Positions 46,765 to 55,162 of a DNA stretch of 64,000 bases are shown here, piece by piece (positions within the stretch are counted from its first letter, which is position 1; every line of letters starts with the position of its first letter). The DNA comes from Raineyella sp964528755 (GTDB taxonomy: Bacteria; Actinomycetota; Actinomycetes; Propionibacteriales; Propionibacteriaceae): positions 1 to 64,000 of the forward strand of contig CAZGWN010000005.1 of the NCBI GenBank assembly GCA_964528755.1, read 5' to 3'. Made by a program: the position numbers and the translations under genes. Below the pieces are notes generated by a model. The model was not told the origin of the DNA. It did no database searches and saw only the letters and a list, made by a program, of their open reading frames with translations.

Positions 46765-48492
46765 TCACTCGGCGCCGACAGGCACACCGAGGACGGCGGC
46801 CACCGCCCGGGTGAGCAGGACGAAGGAGACCGCCCCGGGGTCGGGGTGGCCGAGCGACGACATTCCATGTGTCCGGGCGCGGCCCTTGCGCGCGACGAGA
46901 TCCGCAGTGCGGCGGGCGCCCTCGTCGGCGGCCCGGACTGCGTGCGCCCAGGCGACCTGCAGCGCTGCCCCGGCCGCCGTCTCCGCGGCGAGGGCCTCCG
47001 CGAACGGGTGGGTGGCGTCGACCATCGTCTTGTCACCGGGCCGAGCGCCGCCGACCTCCTCGAAGCGGCGGGCCGCGCCGATCGCGGCTGCGGCGAGTGC
47101 ATTCTCATCGGCGGCACCGGCGTCCGAGAGCGCCCGTCCGAAGGCGGTGAGTGCCTCACCCCACAGCGCGCCCGACGTCCCGCCGGCACCCTCCGACCAT
47201 GCGGAGCCGGCGAGCCCGAACACCGTGGCGACGCCGGCGCCCGCACTCACGGCTTCCTCGGCGGCAGCGAGCGCCGCCGAGGTGCCGAGCACGATGCCCT
47301 GACCGTGGTCCCCGTCACCGGCGACTGCGTCGAGTCGGCCGAGGTCCACCTCGACAGCCCGTGCTTCCTCGGCCATCGCCCGAAGGGCGGCCAATGCCCG
47401 TACGCCCTGAGCGGCCGACTCGGGCGAGCCGGCCGGGATGGCCGCGGCGGCGACCGTCTCGCGCACCTCCCGACGAGCGCGCCCGGCGACCGCACCGATG
47501 TGGTACGCGGGCGTGTCGGCCGGGGCCGTCCACAACCGTTCGAGGTCGTCGTCGAGGAACATGACGCTCAGTGACGCGCCGGCCATGTCCAGGGACGTGA
47601 CCTGCTCGCCGACCACCGGGTGGACAGCGGTGAGACCGTGGGCGGTCAGCAGGTCCGTCACCGCCGCGAAGAGCACGAACAGCTCCTCGTACTTGGTCGA
47701 GCCCAGGCCGTTGAGCAGGACCGCGACGTGCCCGCCGTAGTCGGCACCACGCTGGGGTTCCTCGGCCAGCACCTTGTCGACGAGCAACCCGGCCACCTCA
47801 CGGGCCGTGCCCAGGGGCGCCTGCGCGATGCCGGTCTCGCCGTGGATGCCCAACCCGATCGCCATCTGGCCCTCGGGCACCGAGAACAGCGGCTCGTCGG
47901 CACCGGGAAGCGTACAGCCGGTGAAAGCGACGCCCAGGGAGCGGGCACGGTCGTTGGCATACCGGGCCAGGCGTTCGACGTCGTCGAGTCCCATGCCCTC
48001 CTCCGCAGCCGCCCCGGCGACCTTGACGACGAACAGATCGCCGGCAATCCCCCGGCGTTCTCCGTGGTGTGCCGGGTCTCGGGAAGCGATGTCGTCGGAG
48101 ATCGCGACGATGCGGGCGTCGAGGCCCTCGCGACCGAGATCGGCAGCGGCCTTCCCGAACTGCAGGCAGTCACCCGCGTAGTTCCCGAAGAGGAGGAGGG
48201 TCCCTCCCCCGTTGTCGGCGGCCCGCACCACCGAGGCGACCTGCCCGCCGGCCGGGGACGCGAAGATGTTGCCACAAACCGCGCCGTGGGCCATCCCCGG
48301 ACCGACCCAGCCGGCGAAGGCCGGGTAATGGCCCGAACCGCCGCCGACCACCACCGACACCTGCCCGTGCGGGCTGGCGGTGGCACGGACGACACCTCCG
48401 TGCACGGCGGCGACATCGTCAGGGAAGGCCGCCACGAAGCCCCCGAGGCTGTCGGCTGCGAAGGACTTGGGGTCATTGACCAGATACGTCAT
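46765..48492 (-). CDS. DhaK-DhaL fused kinase, probable erythrulose kinase
   Basis: Single-chain ATP-dependent dihydroxyacetone-kinase family protein of 575 residues. The DhaK domain (about 1-330) begins YLVNDPKSFAADSLGGF, with GGGSGHYPAF and the substrate-binding His in LGIHGETGIA (about 218). The DhaL domain (about 365-575) has the Mg-ATP motif AGDGDHGQG and GGTSGALWG. With the two sugar-phosphate isomerases it matches L-erythrulose kinase (LerK-type) clusters, phosphorylating erythrulose. Plain dihydroxyacetone kinase is the alternative. First gene of its operon; a dyad operator lies 50-70 bp upstream. Confidence 0.88.
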   Translation of the reverse strand: MTYLVNDPKSFAADSLGGFVAAFPDDVAAVHGGVVRATASPHGQVSVVVGGGSGHYPAFAGWVGPGMAHGAVCGNIFASPAGGQVASVVRAADNGGGTLLLFGNYAGDCLQFGKAAADLGREGLDARIVAISDDIASRDPAHHGERRGIAGDLFVVKVAGAAAEEGMGLDDVERLARYANDRARSLGVAFTGCTLPGADEPLFSVPEGQMAIGLGIHGETGIAQAPLGTAREVAGLLVDKVLAEEPQRGADYGGHVAVLLNGLGSTKYEELFVLFAAVTDLLTAHGLTAVHPVVGEQVTSLDMAGASLSVMFLDDDLERLWTAPADTPAYHIGAVAGRARREVRETVAAAAIPAGSPESAAQGVRALAALRAMAEEARAVEVDLGRLDAVAGDGDHGQGIVLGTSAALAAAEEAVSAGAGVATVFGLAGSAWSEGAGGTSGALWGEALTAFGRALSDAGAADENALAAAAIGAARRFEEVGGARPGDKTMVDATHPFAEALAAETAAGAALQVAWAHAVRAADEGARRTADLVARKGRARTHGMSSLGHPDPGAVSFVLLTRAVAAVLGVPVGAE

Positions 48493-48542
48493 CGTTCTGC
48501 TCCTCGCCTGGCTCGGGCCAAAACCCGGCTCTCGGACTACTT

Positions 48543-48564
48543 CCTATAGAATATATGTCATAGG
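48543..48564. promoter_or_regulatory. Operator-like dyad, site 1 of the erythrulose locus
   Basis: A 22-bp imperfect inverted repeat with end arms CCTAT and ATAGG and core ATAT; 8 of 11 half-site positions match. It contains CCTATAGAATAT (48543-48554), which recurs as CCTATAGGATAT at 52927-52938. It stands between the divergent kinase gene (start 48492) and the GntR gene, an A/T island in GC-rich DNA. Confidence 0.7.
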
Positions 48565-48635
48565 AGAAACGGGCAATGGCTTCCGACTCGGCCCGGCGTC
48601 CCCAGGGTGTGCGGAGTCGTCGCTACGATCGCTGT

Positions 48636-49355
48636 GTGAGTGAGCAGGCCCTGGACGCGACCCCTCCGCTCGGCCGGATCCAGGCGCGGGCGCTCCCCGA
48701 TGCGGTGTACGACGCCCTGCTCGACATGCTGACCTGGGGCCGTCTCGAACCCGATGCACCGCTGGCGATCGACCGGCTTGCCCGTGCCCTGGACGTCTCG
48801 CCGACCCCGGTCCGCGAGGCGCTGGCCCGCCTGGAGAACACCGGACTGGTCCGCCGAACCGCGCATCGCGGCTACCGGGTCGCGCCGCCGATGTCCAACG
48901 AGCAGATGGCCGAACTCGCCGACGCCCGTCTCGTCATCGAGGTAGGAGCGACAGAGCGTGCCATGCGGCACGTCGACGAACTCCTTCCGGACCTGGAGCG
49001 GGCCTTCGCCCGCCATGAACAGTCCGCACACGCACTGGCCGAAGCCACGCCCGAAGATTCGCACGACCGGCTCCGCACGTACTTCGAGGAGGACTGGGCC
49101 TTCCACCAAGTGATCCTCGACCACTGTGGCAACCGGTACCTGGCACGGTCGGTCAACGCGCTCTCCTTCAGCGTCCATCGGATGCGCCAGACAGTCGGCA
49201 TGGGCGTGTCGGACGCGCCCATCGCAGTATCGGAGCACCGGGCGATCCTCGAGGCCGTCCGCAGCCGTGACGCGACCCGCGCAGTCGAGACGATGCGGTC
49301 CCACGTGTCCAACGTGCGCGTCCGCTCCTCCGAGACCTCCGAGGAGGGGACCTGA
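48636..49355 (+). CDS. GntR-family regulator, FCD (FadR/VanR) subgroup
   Basis: Likely local repressor of the sugar-acid/erythrulose genes. The 239-residue protein has an N-terminal winged helix (about 20-85, LARALDVSPTPVREALARLENTG) and an all-helical FCD ligand domain with metal-type residues (Asp in ADARLVIEVG, His in EDWAFHQVIL and SEHRAILEAV). I chose the GTG at 48636; an ATG at 48576 gives a 20-residue unrelated extension. It lies between the two operons that carry the shared dyad. Confidence 0.9.
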   Translation: MSEQALDATPPLGRIQARALPDAVYDALLDMLTWGRLEPDAPLAIDRLARALDVSPTPVREALARLENTGLVRRTAHRGYRVAPPMSNEQMAELADARLVIEVGATERAMRHVDELLPDLERAFARHEQSAHALAEATPEDSHDRLRTYFEEDWAFHQVILDHCGNRYLARSVNALSFSVHRMRQTVGMGVSDAPIAVSEHRAILEAVRSRDATRAVETMRSHVSNVRVRSSETSEEGT

Positions 49356-49430
49356 GCGTGGGGTGGGTAGGCATCCCACAGAACGCGTATCCACCCCACA
49401 CCCCCATCGCTCCGAGGTCCGGGACCCGGA

Positions 49431-50792
49431 TCAGGCCGCATTCCTCGGCAGCACCTCGGCGGCCACGGCCTCGGTCTCGCCCCTTGCCGGATGGACGGCC
49501 TGGGCCGGGTTCTTCCCGCCCCACCGCCCCTTCAGCAGGAGGGTGCCGACGACGCCCAGCAGCACAACGCCCGCCAGGAAGTACATCCCGTTGCGCGGGG
49601 ATCCGGTCGCATCGGAGACCGCTCCGACCGCGTACGGCCCGACAAATCCGCCGATGTTGCCGAACGAGTTGACGAACGCAATACCCACCGCCGCGGTGGC
49701 ACCGACGAGGTACCGGGACGGCAGCGGCCAGAAAATGCCGGAGATGGAGTAGAGGCAGAACGCTGCCAGCGACATCGCCGCCAACTCCAGCGCCGGCGAG
49801 GCCATCGCACCTGCCAGGGCCAGGCCCACCGCCGAGCCGGCGAAGACGAGCGCCAGCGGGATCCAGTTCTCCTTGAACCGGCTTGCCCAGCGGGACACCA
49901 CGATGATGCCGATCGTCCCGAAGACGTACGGGATGGTGGACAACCACCCCAGGGCGACGTCACTGGTGGAGAACTCCTTCACCACCGACGGCACCCAGAA
50001 GCTCAGCCCGTAGATGCCGACCGTCGAGGGGAAGAACAGCAGGGCGAATCCCCACACGTACTTGGATCCGAGGGCCTGCAGGGGGTGTTTCGTCTCGACC
50101 TGGCCGAGTTCGCGACGGTCCCGAGCGAGTTCACGCTCGATCCACCCGGCCTCGGCCTCGCTGATCCACGGTGCCTTCCGCGGCGTGTCGCGCAGCCAGA
50201 TCAGGGTCGGGACGGCGGCGAGCACCGCCACCCCGCCGCACAGCAGGAACATCCAGTGCCAACCGCGCAAGCCGAACCAATCCAGTCCCAGCATCCAGCC
50301 GGCCAGCGGGCTCATGATGAGAAAGGCGATGGTCTGTGCCAGGACAAACGTACCGGTTGCCTTCGTCCGGTGACGCTGCGGGAACCACAGCGTCAGGTAG
50401 AAGAGGACCCCGGGATAGAAGCCGGCCTCGGCTACGCCGAGCAGGAAGCGCAGCACGTAGAACATCGCGGCATTGTGGGTGAGTGCCGTGAGCATGGTGA
50501 CCGCACCCCAGGTCACCAGGATGCGGGTGAACCACGTGCGGGCTCCTACGCGCGGCATCACCCAGTTCGAGGGCACCTCGAACAGGAAGTAGCCCAGGAA
50601 GAACAGGCCCGCGCCGAGACCGTACGCGGTGTCGGACAGCCCGACGTCCGCACCCATCTCGAGCTTGGCGAACCCGATGACGGAGCGGTCGACGTACGCC
50701 ACGGTGTAGAGCACCATGACGAACGGGACGATATGGCGCGTGATCTTGGCGATCAGCTCGCGCTCGTTGACCTTGTCGATTGATGAGTCCAC
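49431..50792 (-). CDS. MFS transporter, anion:cation symporter (ACS) family
   Basis: The 453-residue protein has about 12 membrane segments and the ACS-type signature RFLLGVAEAGFYPGVLFYLTLW plus SNWVMPRVGARTW. This group takes up organic acids such as hexuronates, tartrate, galactonate and phthalate. Start is the GTG at 50792 with GGAGGG upstream (VDSSIDKVNEREL); the open frame extends to 50951 through the intergenic region. Third gene of the 52878-49431 operon. Confidence 0.88.
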   Translation of the reverse strand: MDSSIDKVNERELIAKITRHIVPFVMVLYTVAYVDRSVIGFAKLEMGADVGLSDTAYGLGAGLFFLGYFLFEVPSNWVMPRVGARTWFTRILVTWGAVTMLTALTHNAAMFYVLRFLLGVAEAGFYPGVLFYLTLWFPQRHRTKATGTFVLAQTIAFLIMSPLAGWMLGLDWFGLRGWHWMFLLCGGVAVLAAVPTLIWLRDTPRKAPWISEAEAGWIERELARDRRELGQVETKHPLQALGSKYVWGFALLFFPSTVGIYGLSFWVPSVVKEFSTSDVALGWLSTIPYVFGTIGIIVVSRWASRFKENWIPLALVFAGSAVGLALAGAMASPALELAAMSLAAFCLYSISGIFWPLPSRYLVGATAAVGIAFVNSFGNIGGFVGPYAVGAVSDATGSPRNGMYFLAGVVLLGVVGTLLLKGRWGGKNPAQAVHPARGETEAVAAEVLPRNAA

Positions 50793-50838
50793 GTTGACCC
50801 TCCAAAGAAGAAGCGGTGCGAAGCAGGTGACCCCGCCG

Positions 50839-51855
50839 TCACGCGTGCTGCGGCTCGGCTGTCGGAATCGCCCCGGCGCGCTCCTCGGGAGCTGCTCCGG
50901 CAGGGGCCGGGCCCAGGTCGTGGACCAGGCCGAGCATCCGCGCGTACGCACGGTTCCGGTACGCGATCAACGCCGCCTTGCTCTCCTCATCGAAGTCGCC
51001 CATGAGACCATGACCGTTCTTCACCCCGAGCCGGCCCTCGTCGACGGCCCTGCTGAGCACTTCGGGCGTGGCAAGCCGCTTGCCGAAGGCCTGTTCGAAG
51101 GTCTTGAAGCAGTCGACGTACACGTCGAGGCCGGCCTGGTCGGCGATGGCGAAGGGGCCGAAGAATCCGAGCCGGAAACCGAAGGTGGTGCGGACAATCG
51201 TATCGACGTCCTCGGGCGTGGCGATGCCCTCTTCGACGATGGAGCAGGCCTCCTTCAGCAGCACGTACTGCAGCCGGTTGAGGACCATGCCGGGCGTATC
51301 GGCGACCTGGGCACCCTGGCGGCCGCAGGCGGCGAGGATCTCCTTGACCGTCGTGACGGCCTGTGCCGTGGTTGCCTCTCCGGCCACCAACTCGACGCCC
51401 GGGATGAACGGAGCCGGATTCGAGAAGTGCACGGTGAGGAAGCGTTCGGGGCCGGTCACCGCCGGGACGAGCACGTGGACCGGGATGGTCGAGGTGTTCG
51501 TACCGATGATGGCATCGGGCCGGGCGGCCTTGGAGATGCGCGCCAGGACCGACTTCTTGACATCGGGCTGCTCGAAGACGGCTTCCTCGATGAACTGTGC
51601 ATCGGCAACGGCTTCCTCGATGGAGTCCGCGGCGCCGATGTTCTTCTCCACCAGCGCCGCCGACCCCACCTGGTAGAGGCCTTGGTCCTCGAACTGGTGG
51701 GCCTCGGCGATCAGCCGGGCAAGAGCCTGGTGAGCCGCATCAGCATTGGCATCGGCGATGGTCACCGCGAAACCGGCGATCGCCAGTGTCTGGGCGATTC
51801 CGCCGCCCATGTATCCGGCGCCGATGACTGCCGTGCGCGTGATCTGATTGGACAT
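50839..51855 (-). CDS. NAD-dependent 3-hydroxyacyl-CoA dehydrogenase family oxidoreductase (L-gulonate 3-dehydrogenase-like)
   Basis: The 338-residue protein has Rossmann motif VIGAGYMGGGIAQTLA at 9-24, catalytic-region NTSTIPVHVL and TVHFSNPAPFIPGVELV, and C-terminal MVLNRLQYVLLKEACSIVEEG. The last two segments resemble lambda-crystallin (L-gulonate 3-dehydrogenase), which oxidises a sugar acid at C3. In this locus a C3 oxidation of a five-carbon sugar acid would give a 3-keto acid. A C-terminal Pro/Ala tail of about 35 residues is unusual. AGGAG precedes the ATG. Confidence 0.85.
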   Translation of the reverse strand: MSNQITRTAVIGAGYMGGGIAQTLAIAGFAVTIADANADAAHQALARLIAEAHQFEDQGLYQVGSAALVEKNIGAADSIEEAVADAQFIEEAVFEQPDVKKSVLARISKAARPDAIIGTNTSTIPVHVLVPAVTGPERFLTVHFSNPAPFIPGVELVAGEATTAQAVTTVKEILAACGRQGAQVADTPGMVLNRLQYVLLKEACSIVEEGIATPEDVDTIVRTTFGFRLGFFGPFAIADQAGLDVYVDCFKTFEQAFGKRLATPEVLSRAVDEGRLGVKNGHGLMGDFDEESKAALIAYRNRAYARMLGLVHDLGPAPAGAAPEERAGAIPTAEPQHA

Positions 51856-51900
51856 CTGTGTTCTCCTGATTTCTCGTCGTTGAGTGATCGTTGAAGTCCG

Positions 51901-52878
51901 TCAGGCGATCGCCGCAGCACGATCGGACCGCGAGGCGGTGCCGTTCCTGCGTGCGTCGATGACGGTACGTGCCCCGCGCAGCACCGACCGGATGTACTCG
52001 GCATTGCGAGCCCCGACGCCCAGCCAGTCGCTGCCGTAGTGCTCGGTCATGAACGGGCCGGCGTAGCCCAGACGGAGGGCGCGGCGAATCACGGTGCGGT
52101 AGTCGACGACGCCGTACTCCAGCGGCACCGGGGCCGAGAAGTACGCACCGGTGGCCGGGTCCTCGTCGCGCAGGTAGTTCTTGATGTGCCAGTAATTGGC
52201 GTACGGGAGCACGGCGTCGTACATCGTACGGTAGTCGGGCATCGGTCGGTGGAGGCGAATGAGGTTGCCGATGTCCGGGTTGAGCCCGACGGCGGAGTGA
52301 TCGACGTCGCGCCAGAACGCGACCGCGTCCTCCGGGGTGCCGCAGTACGTGTCCTCGTACATCTCCAGGCTGATCTGCACGCCCACGCGCTGGGCGTGAT
52401 CGGCCAGGTCACGTACCCGTTCGATCGCCAGCGGACGCAGTGCCGGATCGTCCACGTGGCCGGGCGCGAGCCAGAACCACAGCGCCGTCTTCTGCTCAGG
52501 GGCCAGCGCCTGCTGAAAACCGATGTTGACGATCGTCGCCCCGAGATCGGCGGCGCGGTCGATTGTTCGGTGGATGGTGGCGAGGTTTCGGGCACCCTGA
52601 TCCCGATCCACCACACTGTTGCGGCCGATGGAGATGGCGGCGACGCCCAACCCGAGCCGTTCCAGGAGTGCCCTGAACTCGCGGTAGCGAGGCTCGGACA
52701 GGTCCGCAATGGGGATCCAGTCGTCCATCGGGTCGATATGCCTGAACCCGAGCTCGGCGACCTGGAGGAGCTGCTCCTCCCACGTGCCGACGGGAGCCGA
52801 TCCGATCGGAGTGCCGTCGTCGTCGGTCGGGCCGAAGTTGATCTTGCAGGCGATGGGCCAATTCTCTGCTGTGAACAC
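51901..52878 (-). CDS. Sugar-phosphate isomerase/epimerase-like TIM barrel, candidate 3-keto sugar-acid decarboxylase
   Basis: The 325-residue xylose-isomerase-like TIM barrel begins PIACKINFGPTDDDGTP and has candidate metal ligands in ISLEMYEDTY (Glu), GLNPDIGNL (Asp), NYWHIKNY (His) and FMTEHYGSD (Glu). It resembles, as far as I recall, enzymes of the 3-oxo-isoapionate decarboxylase (OiaC) type, which release L-erythrulose. Its operon and the erythrulose kinase operon share an operator, supporting that role. Start is a GTG at 52878 after GGAGGAG. First gene of its operon. Confidence 0.75.
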   Translation of the reverse strand: MFTAENWPIACKINFGPTDDDGTPIGSAPVGTWEEQLLQVAELGFRHIDPMDDWIPIADLSEPRYREFRALLERLGLGVAAISIGRNSVVDRDQGARNLATIHRTIDRAADLGATIVNIGFQQALAPEQKTALWFWLAPGHVDDPALRPLAIERVRDLADHAQRVGVQISLEMYEDTYCGTPEDAVAFWRDVDHSAVGLNPDIGNLIRLHRPMPDYRTMYDAVLPYANYWHIKNYLRDEDPATGAYFSAPVPLEYGVVDYRTVIRRALRLGYAGPFMTEHYGSDWLGVGARNAEYIRSVLRGARTVIDARRNGTASRSDRAAAIA

Positions 52879-52922
52879 GAGCTCCTCCTCGTACGCTCCT
52901 TCGCGTACTGTCGCAACGAGCT

Positions 52923-52938
52923 ATAGCCTATAGGATAT
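52923..52938. promoter_or_regulatory. Operator-like dyad, site 2 of the erythrulose locus
   Basis: ATAGCCTATAGGATAT is a near-perfect 16-bp palindrome (7 of 8 half-site positions). It contains CCTATAGGATAT, one base different from site 1 at 48543. It lies 45-60 bp upstream of the GTG of the TIM-barrel gene, the right distance for control of that operon. Confidence 0.7.
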
Positions 52939-52943
52939 TGGAC

Positions 52944-53405
52944 ATGACGCAAGCGGTTCTCCCGGACGACGAAGGTCCGCTCGACACCACCCTCTTTGCC
53001 GGACAGCTCGCGGGCTTCGCCTCCGGCCGCGAGCCCGAGTTCTCGAAAGTCTGCTCGGACGTCGGCTCCGTTTCGGCGACCCGGTGAGCAAGAGTCCCCG
53101 GCACCGCCGACCCCCATGGGGAGGCGCACACCGCGCCGGGAGGCGACGACTTTCGGGCCGGTGATGTAGCCCACGTCGGTGCCGACGATCGCTTCCCTCA
53201 GCCCGTCCAACCCGTACGTCAATGGGAACGGCGGCGGGCCGTCCCGGTTCACGACTGCCCCAGGGATCCGGGACGTGTTGCCGAACGGGCCGTGGTCCGG
53301 CTCGCTCCCGGGGTCGTTGCGGTGGAGGGGGTCGGCACACTCGTGCTCCCCCTCCTCCGCATGGTCGGCATCATCGTGGGCGGCTTCCGCTCGCTCCGTG
53401 ATGGC
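52944..53405. pseudogene. Possible decayed coding fragments
   Basis: Two overlapping frames look coding but are not intact genes. On the plus strand, an ATG at 52944 gives 47 codons (MTQAVLPDDEGPLDTTLFAG...) with third positions mostly G/C, ending at 53087. On the minus strand, a frame from about 53405 to 53095 reads through HGPFGNTSRIPGAVVNRDG, FPLTYGLDGLREAIVGTDVG and YITGPKVVASRRGVRLPMG with high third-position GC and no upstream start, then loses coding character. I do not recognise the family. A remnant of a gene formerly next to the catabolic locus is possible. Confidence 0.3.
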
Positions 53406-53414
53406 CCTTGTTCC

Positions 53415-54800
53415 TCAGGCGATCCGGTCGTCCCCGCCCTGGGGACTCGCCCGCGCCGGGTCGCGGCGATCTGTCGTCGCGCCGTCCTCCATCGCCGAGG
53501 TGACCGGACCGGGCGGCGGGGTGGAGACGTAGGTATGCCCGGTCGGGGAGGTCGTCGTCACCGTTCCGGCCCGGTCGGCGGCCGGCAGAGCGCGCCAGCC
53601 CGGGAGCGTCTTGGTGTGGTTGCACCGCTCACACAGACCCTGCCCGTTGGCCAGGCTCGTCGGGCCGCCCTCGGCGTGGCCGACCACGTGGTCGGCGTGC
53701 CGGATCGGCGCGTCACACCACGGGGTGCGGCATCGTTGGTCCCGCACCCGGATCAGGTGCTGCAGACCGGCTCCGAACAGTCGGCCGTCCGACTCCGTCG
53801 CGATCAGCCGGCCCGGTACCGCGTATAGCCGCCGGATGGCGACCGCCTCGGCGGCCCGGTCGTCCAACCGGCCCAGCAGCGTCCGCACCCAGACCGCCGG
53901 CATGGTTCCCATCCCCATCACGTGGGCGGGGTCGTCGTCCTCGGCCAGCAGCGCACGATCGGACATCACGATGTCCAGATGGACATCCGCCGGGTCCTCC
54001 GCCGGTCGCCCCGTGACGCGTTCCACCAGCAGATCGGCCATCAACTGGCCACGTCCACGTATCTCGCCCCTCGCCCGGGCCGAGTCGGCCGCGTGCAACA
54101 GCGCCGCGTACACCCCCACCCCGGCGCGCAGCGGCAGCAGGGCGGTCAGATAGACCATGCCCTCCGCCGTCGGCCGGCAGGTCACGCGTCGATCCCGTTC
54201 GGCCTTGTCAGACCGGTGCACGAAGGACTCGGCGTCGCGTTCGTAGGCCAGCTTCTTGACGGCGGCCTCAAGGGCCGCGTTGCCCATCCCCGGGTTCCGG
54301 CTCAGCAGCTCGGGGATCCTGGCATCCACGGCCGCCCGGTCCTCCCGGGAAAGGCAGGCGGTCTCCCGGGCCACGATCGTCGCCCGCCATTCGTTCAACC
54401 GGCCCGATTCCAGACAGGCAAGCGTCGCGGGCATCTCCCGCACCCAGGTCTTCGCCGCGCCGAGCAGGATGCCGCCGCGATGCGGCGACTCCCGCCGGGC
54501 CAGGCCCAGTTGACTCGCCACTCCCTGACCGATCCGCGACGCGGCCAGCCCGGCGGCCGCCTGCTCCTCACAGGTGGTCTCGTCCAGTCGGACGGCCAAC
54601 CGGGCCTGGACTCCTGCCGCGGCCGACTTCAGATCCTCCAAGGCCGCGACCAGGTCCACACAGGCAGCACCCGACAGCTCGCCGACGCCGCCGCCGGTGG
54701 CCACCAGGGCCGCCGTCCATGCGGCGACCTCCGCCGAGCCGATGCCCTGGGCAGCAAACGACTCCTGAACCGCGAGCGGCGCCCGATCCGCGTCCATCAT
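53415..54800 (-). CDS. DUF222 / HNH endonuclease domain protein (13E12-like)
   Basis: The 461-residue protein has an N-terminal DUF222 region (ARLAVRLDETTCEEQAAAGL, RESPHRGGILLGAA) and a C-terminal HNH nuclease: the Cys pair CRTPWCDAPIRHADHVV with the HNH His, GGPTSLANGQGLCERCNHTKT. Such genes are multi-copy in actinomycetes and often linked to repeats. I chose the first ATG at 54800 after GAGGGGG. Role unknown; a homing or phage-related nuclease is possible. Confidence 0.88.
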   Translation of the reverse strand: MMDADRAPLAVQESFAAQGIGSAEVAAWTAALVATGGGVGELSGAACVDLVAALEDLKSAAAGVQARLAVRLDETTCEEQAAAGLAASRIGQGVASQLGLARRESPHRGGILLGAAKTWVREMPATLACLESGRLNEWRATIVARETACLSREDRAAVDARIPELLSRNPGMGNAALEAAVKKLAYERDAESFVHRSDKAERDRRVTCRPTAEGMVYLTALLPLRAGVGVYAALLHAADSARARGEIRGRGQLMADLLVERVTGRPAEDPADVHLDIVMSDRALLAEDDDPAHVMGMGTMPAVWVRTLLGRLDDRAAEAVAIRRLYAVPGRLIATESDGRLFGAGLQHLIRVRDQRCRTPWCDAPIRHADHVVGHAEGGPTSLANGQGLCERCNHTKTLPGWRALPAADRAGTVTTTSPTGHTYVSTPPPGPVTSAMEDGATTDRRDPARASPQGGDDRIA

Positions 54801-54910
54801 CCACCCCCTCAATCGAACGTACGTCCATATTGACAGGGTCGACAGACACTTCCGGATATCAGTGATCCACAAGGGAGGATGCGGGGGTCAGCACGTCGGT
54901 GGGCACCGCT

Positions 54911-55162
54911 TCAGCCGACCTCCTGCCACGGCCCGTACGGGTCGCCCGGCTCCTGATCGCGGGTCCACCACTTCGCCTCGTAGGTCGTCCCGTCATGGGT
55001 CGCCCGCTCACCGGCCATGAAGATCCGGCTCGCGGTCCACACCGCGACGCCATCCGGGCCTGCCACGATCTCCTGCCACGGCCCGTACGGATCCCCCGGC
55101 TCCTGATCGCGCGTCCACCACGAGGCCTGCCAGACGGAGCCCCCGAAGCGGACCCGATCACC
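54911..55162 (-). pseudogene. Two carbohydrate-binding-like modules separated from the protease by an amber codon
   Basis: Downstream of the TAG at 55163-55165 the frame of the secreted metalloprotease stays open for 83 codons to a TGA at 54911. It encodes GDRVRFGGSVWQASWWTRDQ, EPGDPYGPWQEIV, a linker, and a second GTTYEAKWWTRDQEPGDPYG unit, i.e. two CBM5/12-type units. The DNA of the two units repeats with few differences (54921-54971 and 55071-55121). The TAG falls inside the first module, between TTYE and GDRV, where the family has an amino acid; a CAG to TAG change would explain it. Confidence 0.85.

Noticed and set aside
54921..55121. Treating the 51-bp repeats as an IS end or CRISPR
   Set aside because: They are the DNA of two homologous protein modules in the same frame, 150 bp apart, with only two copies.
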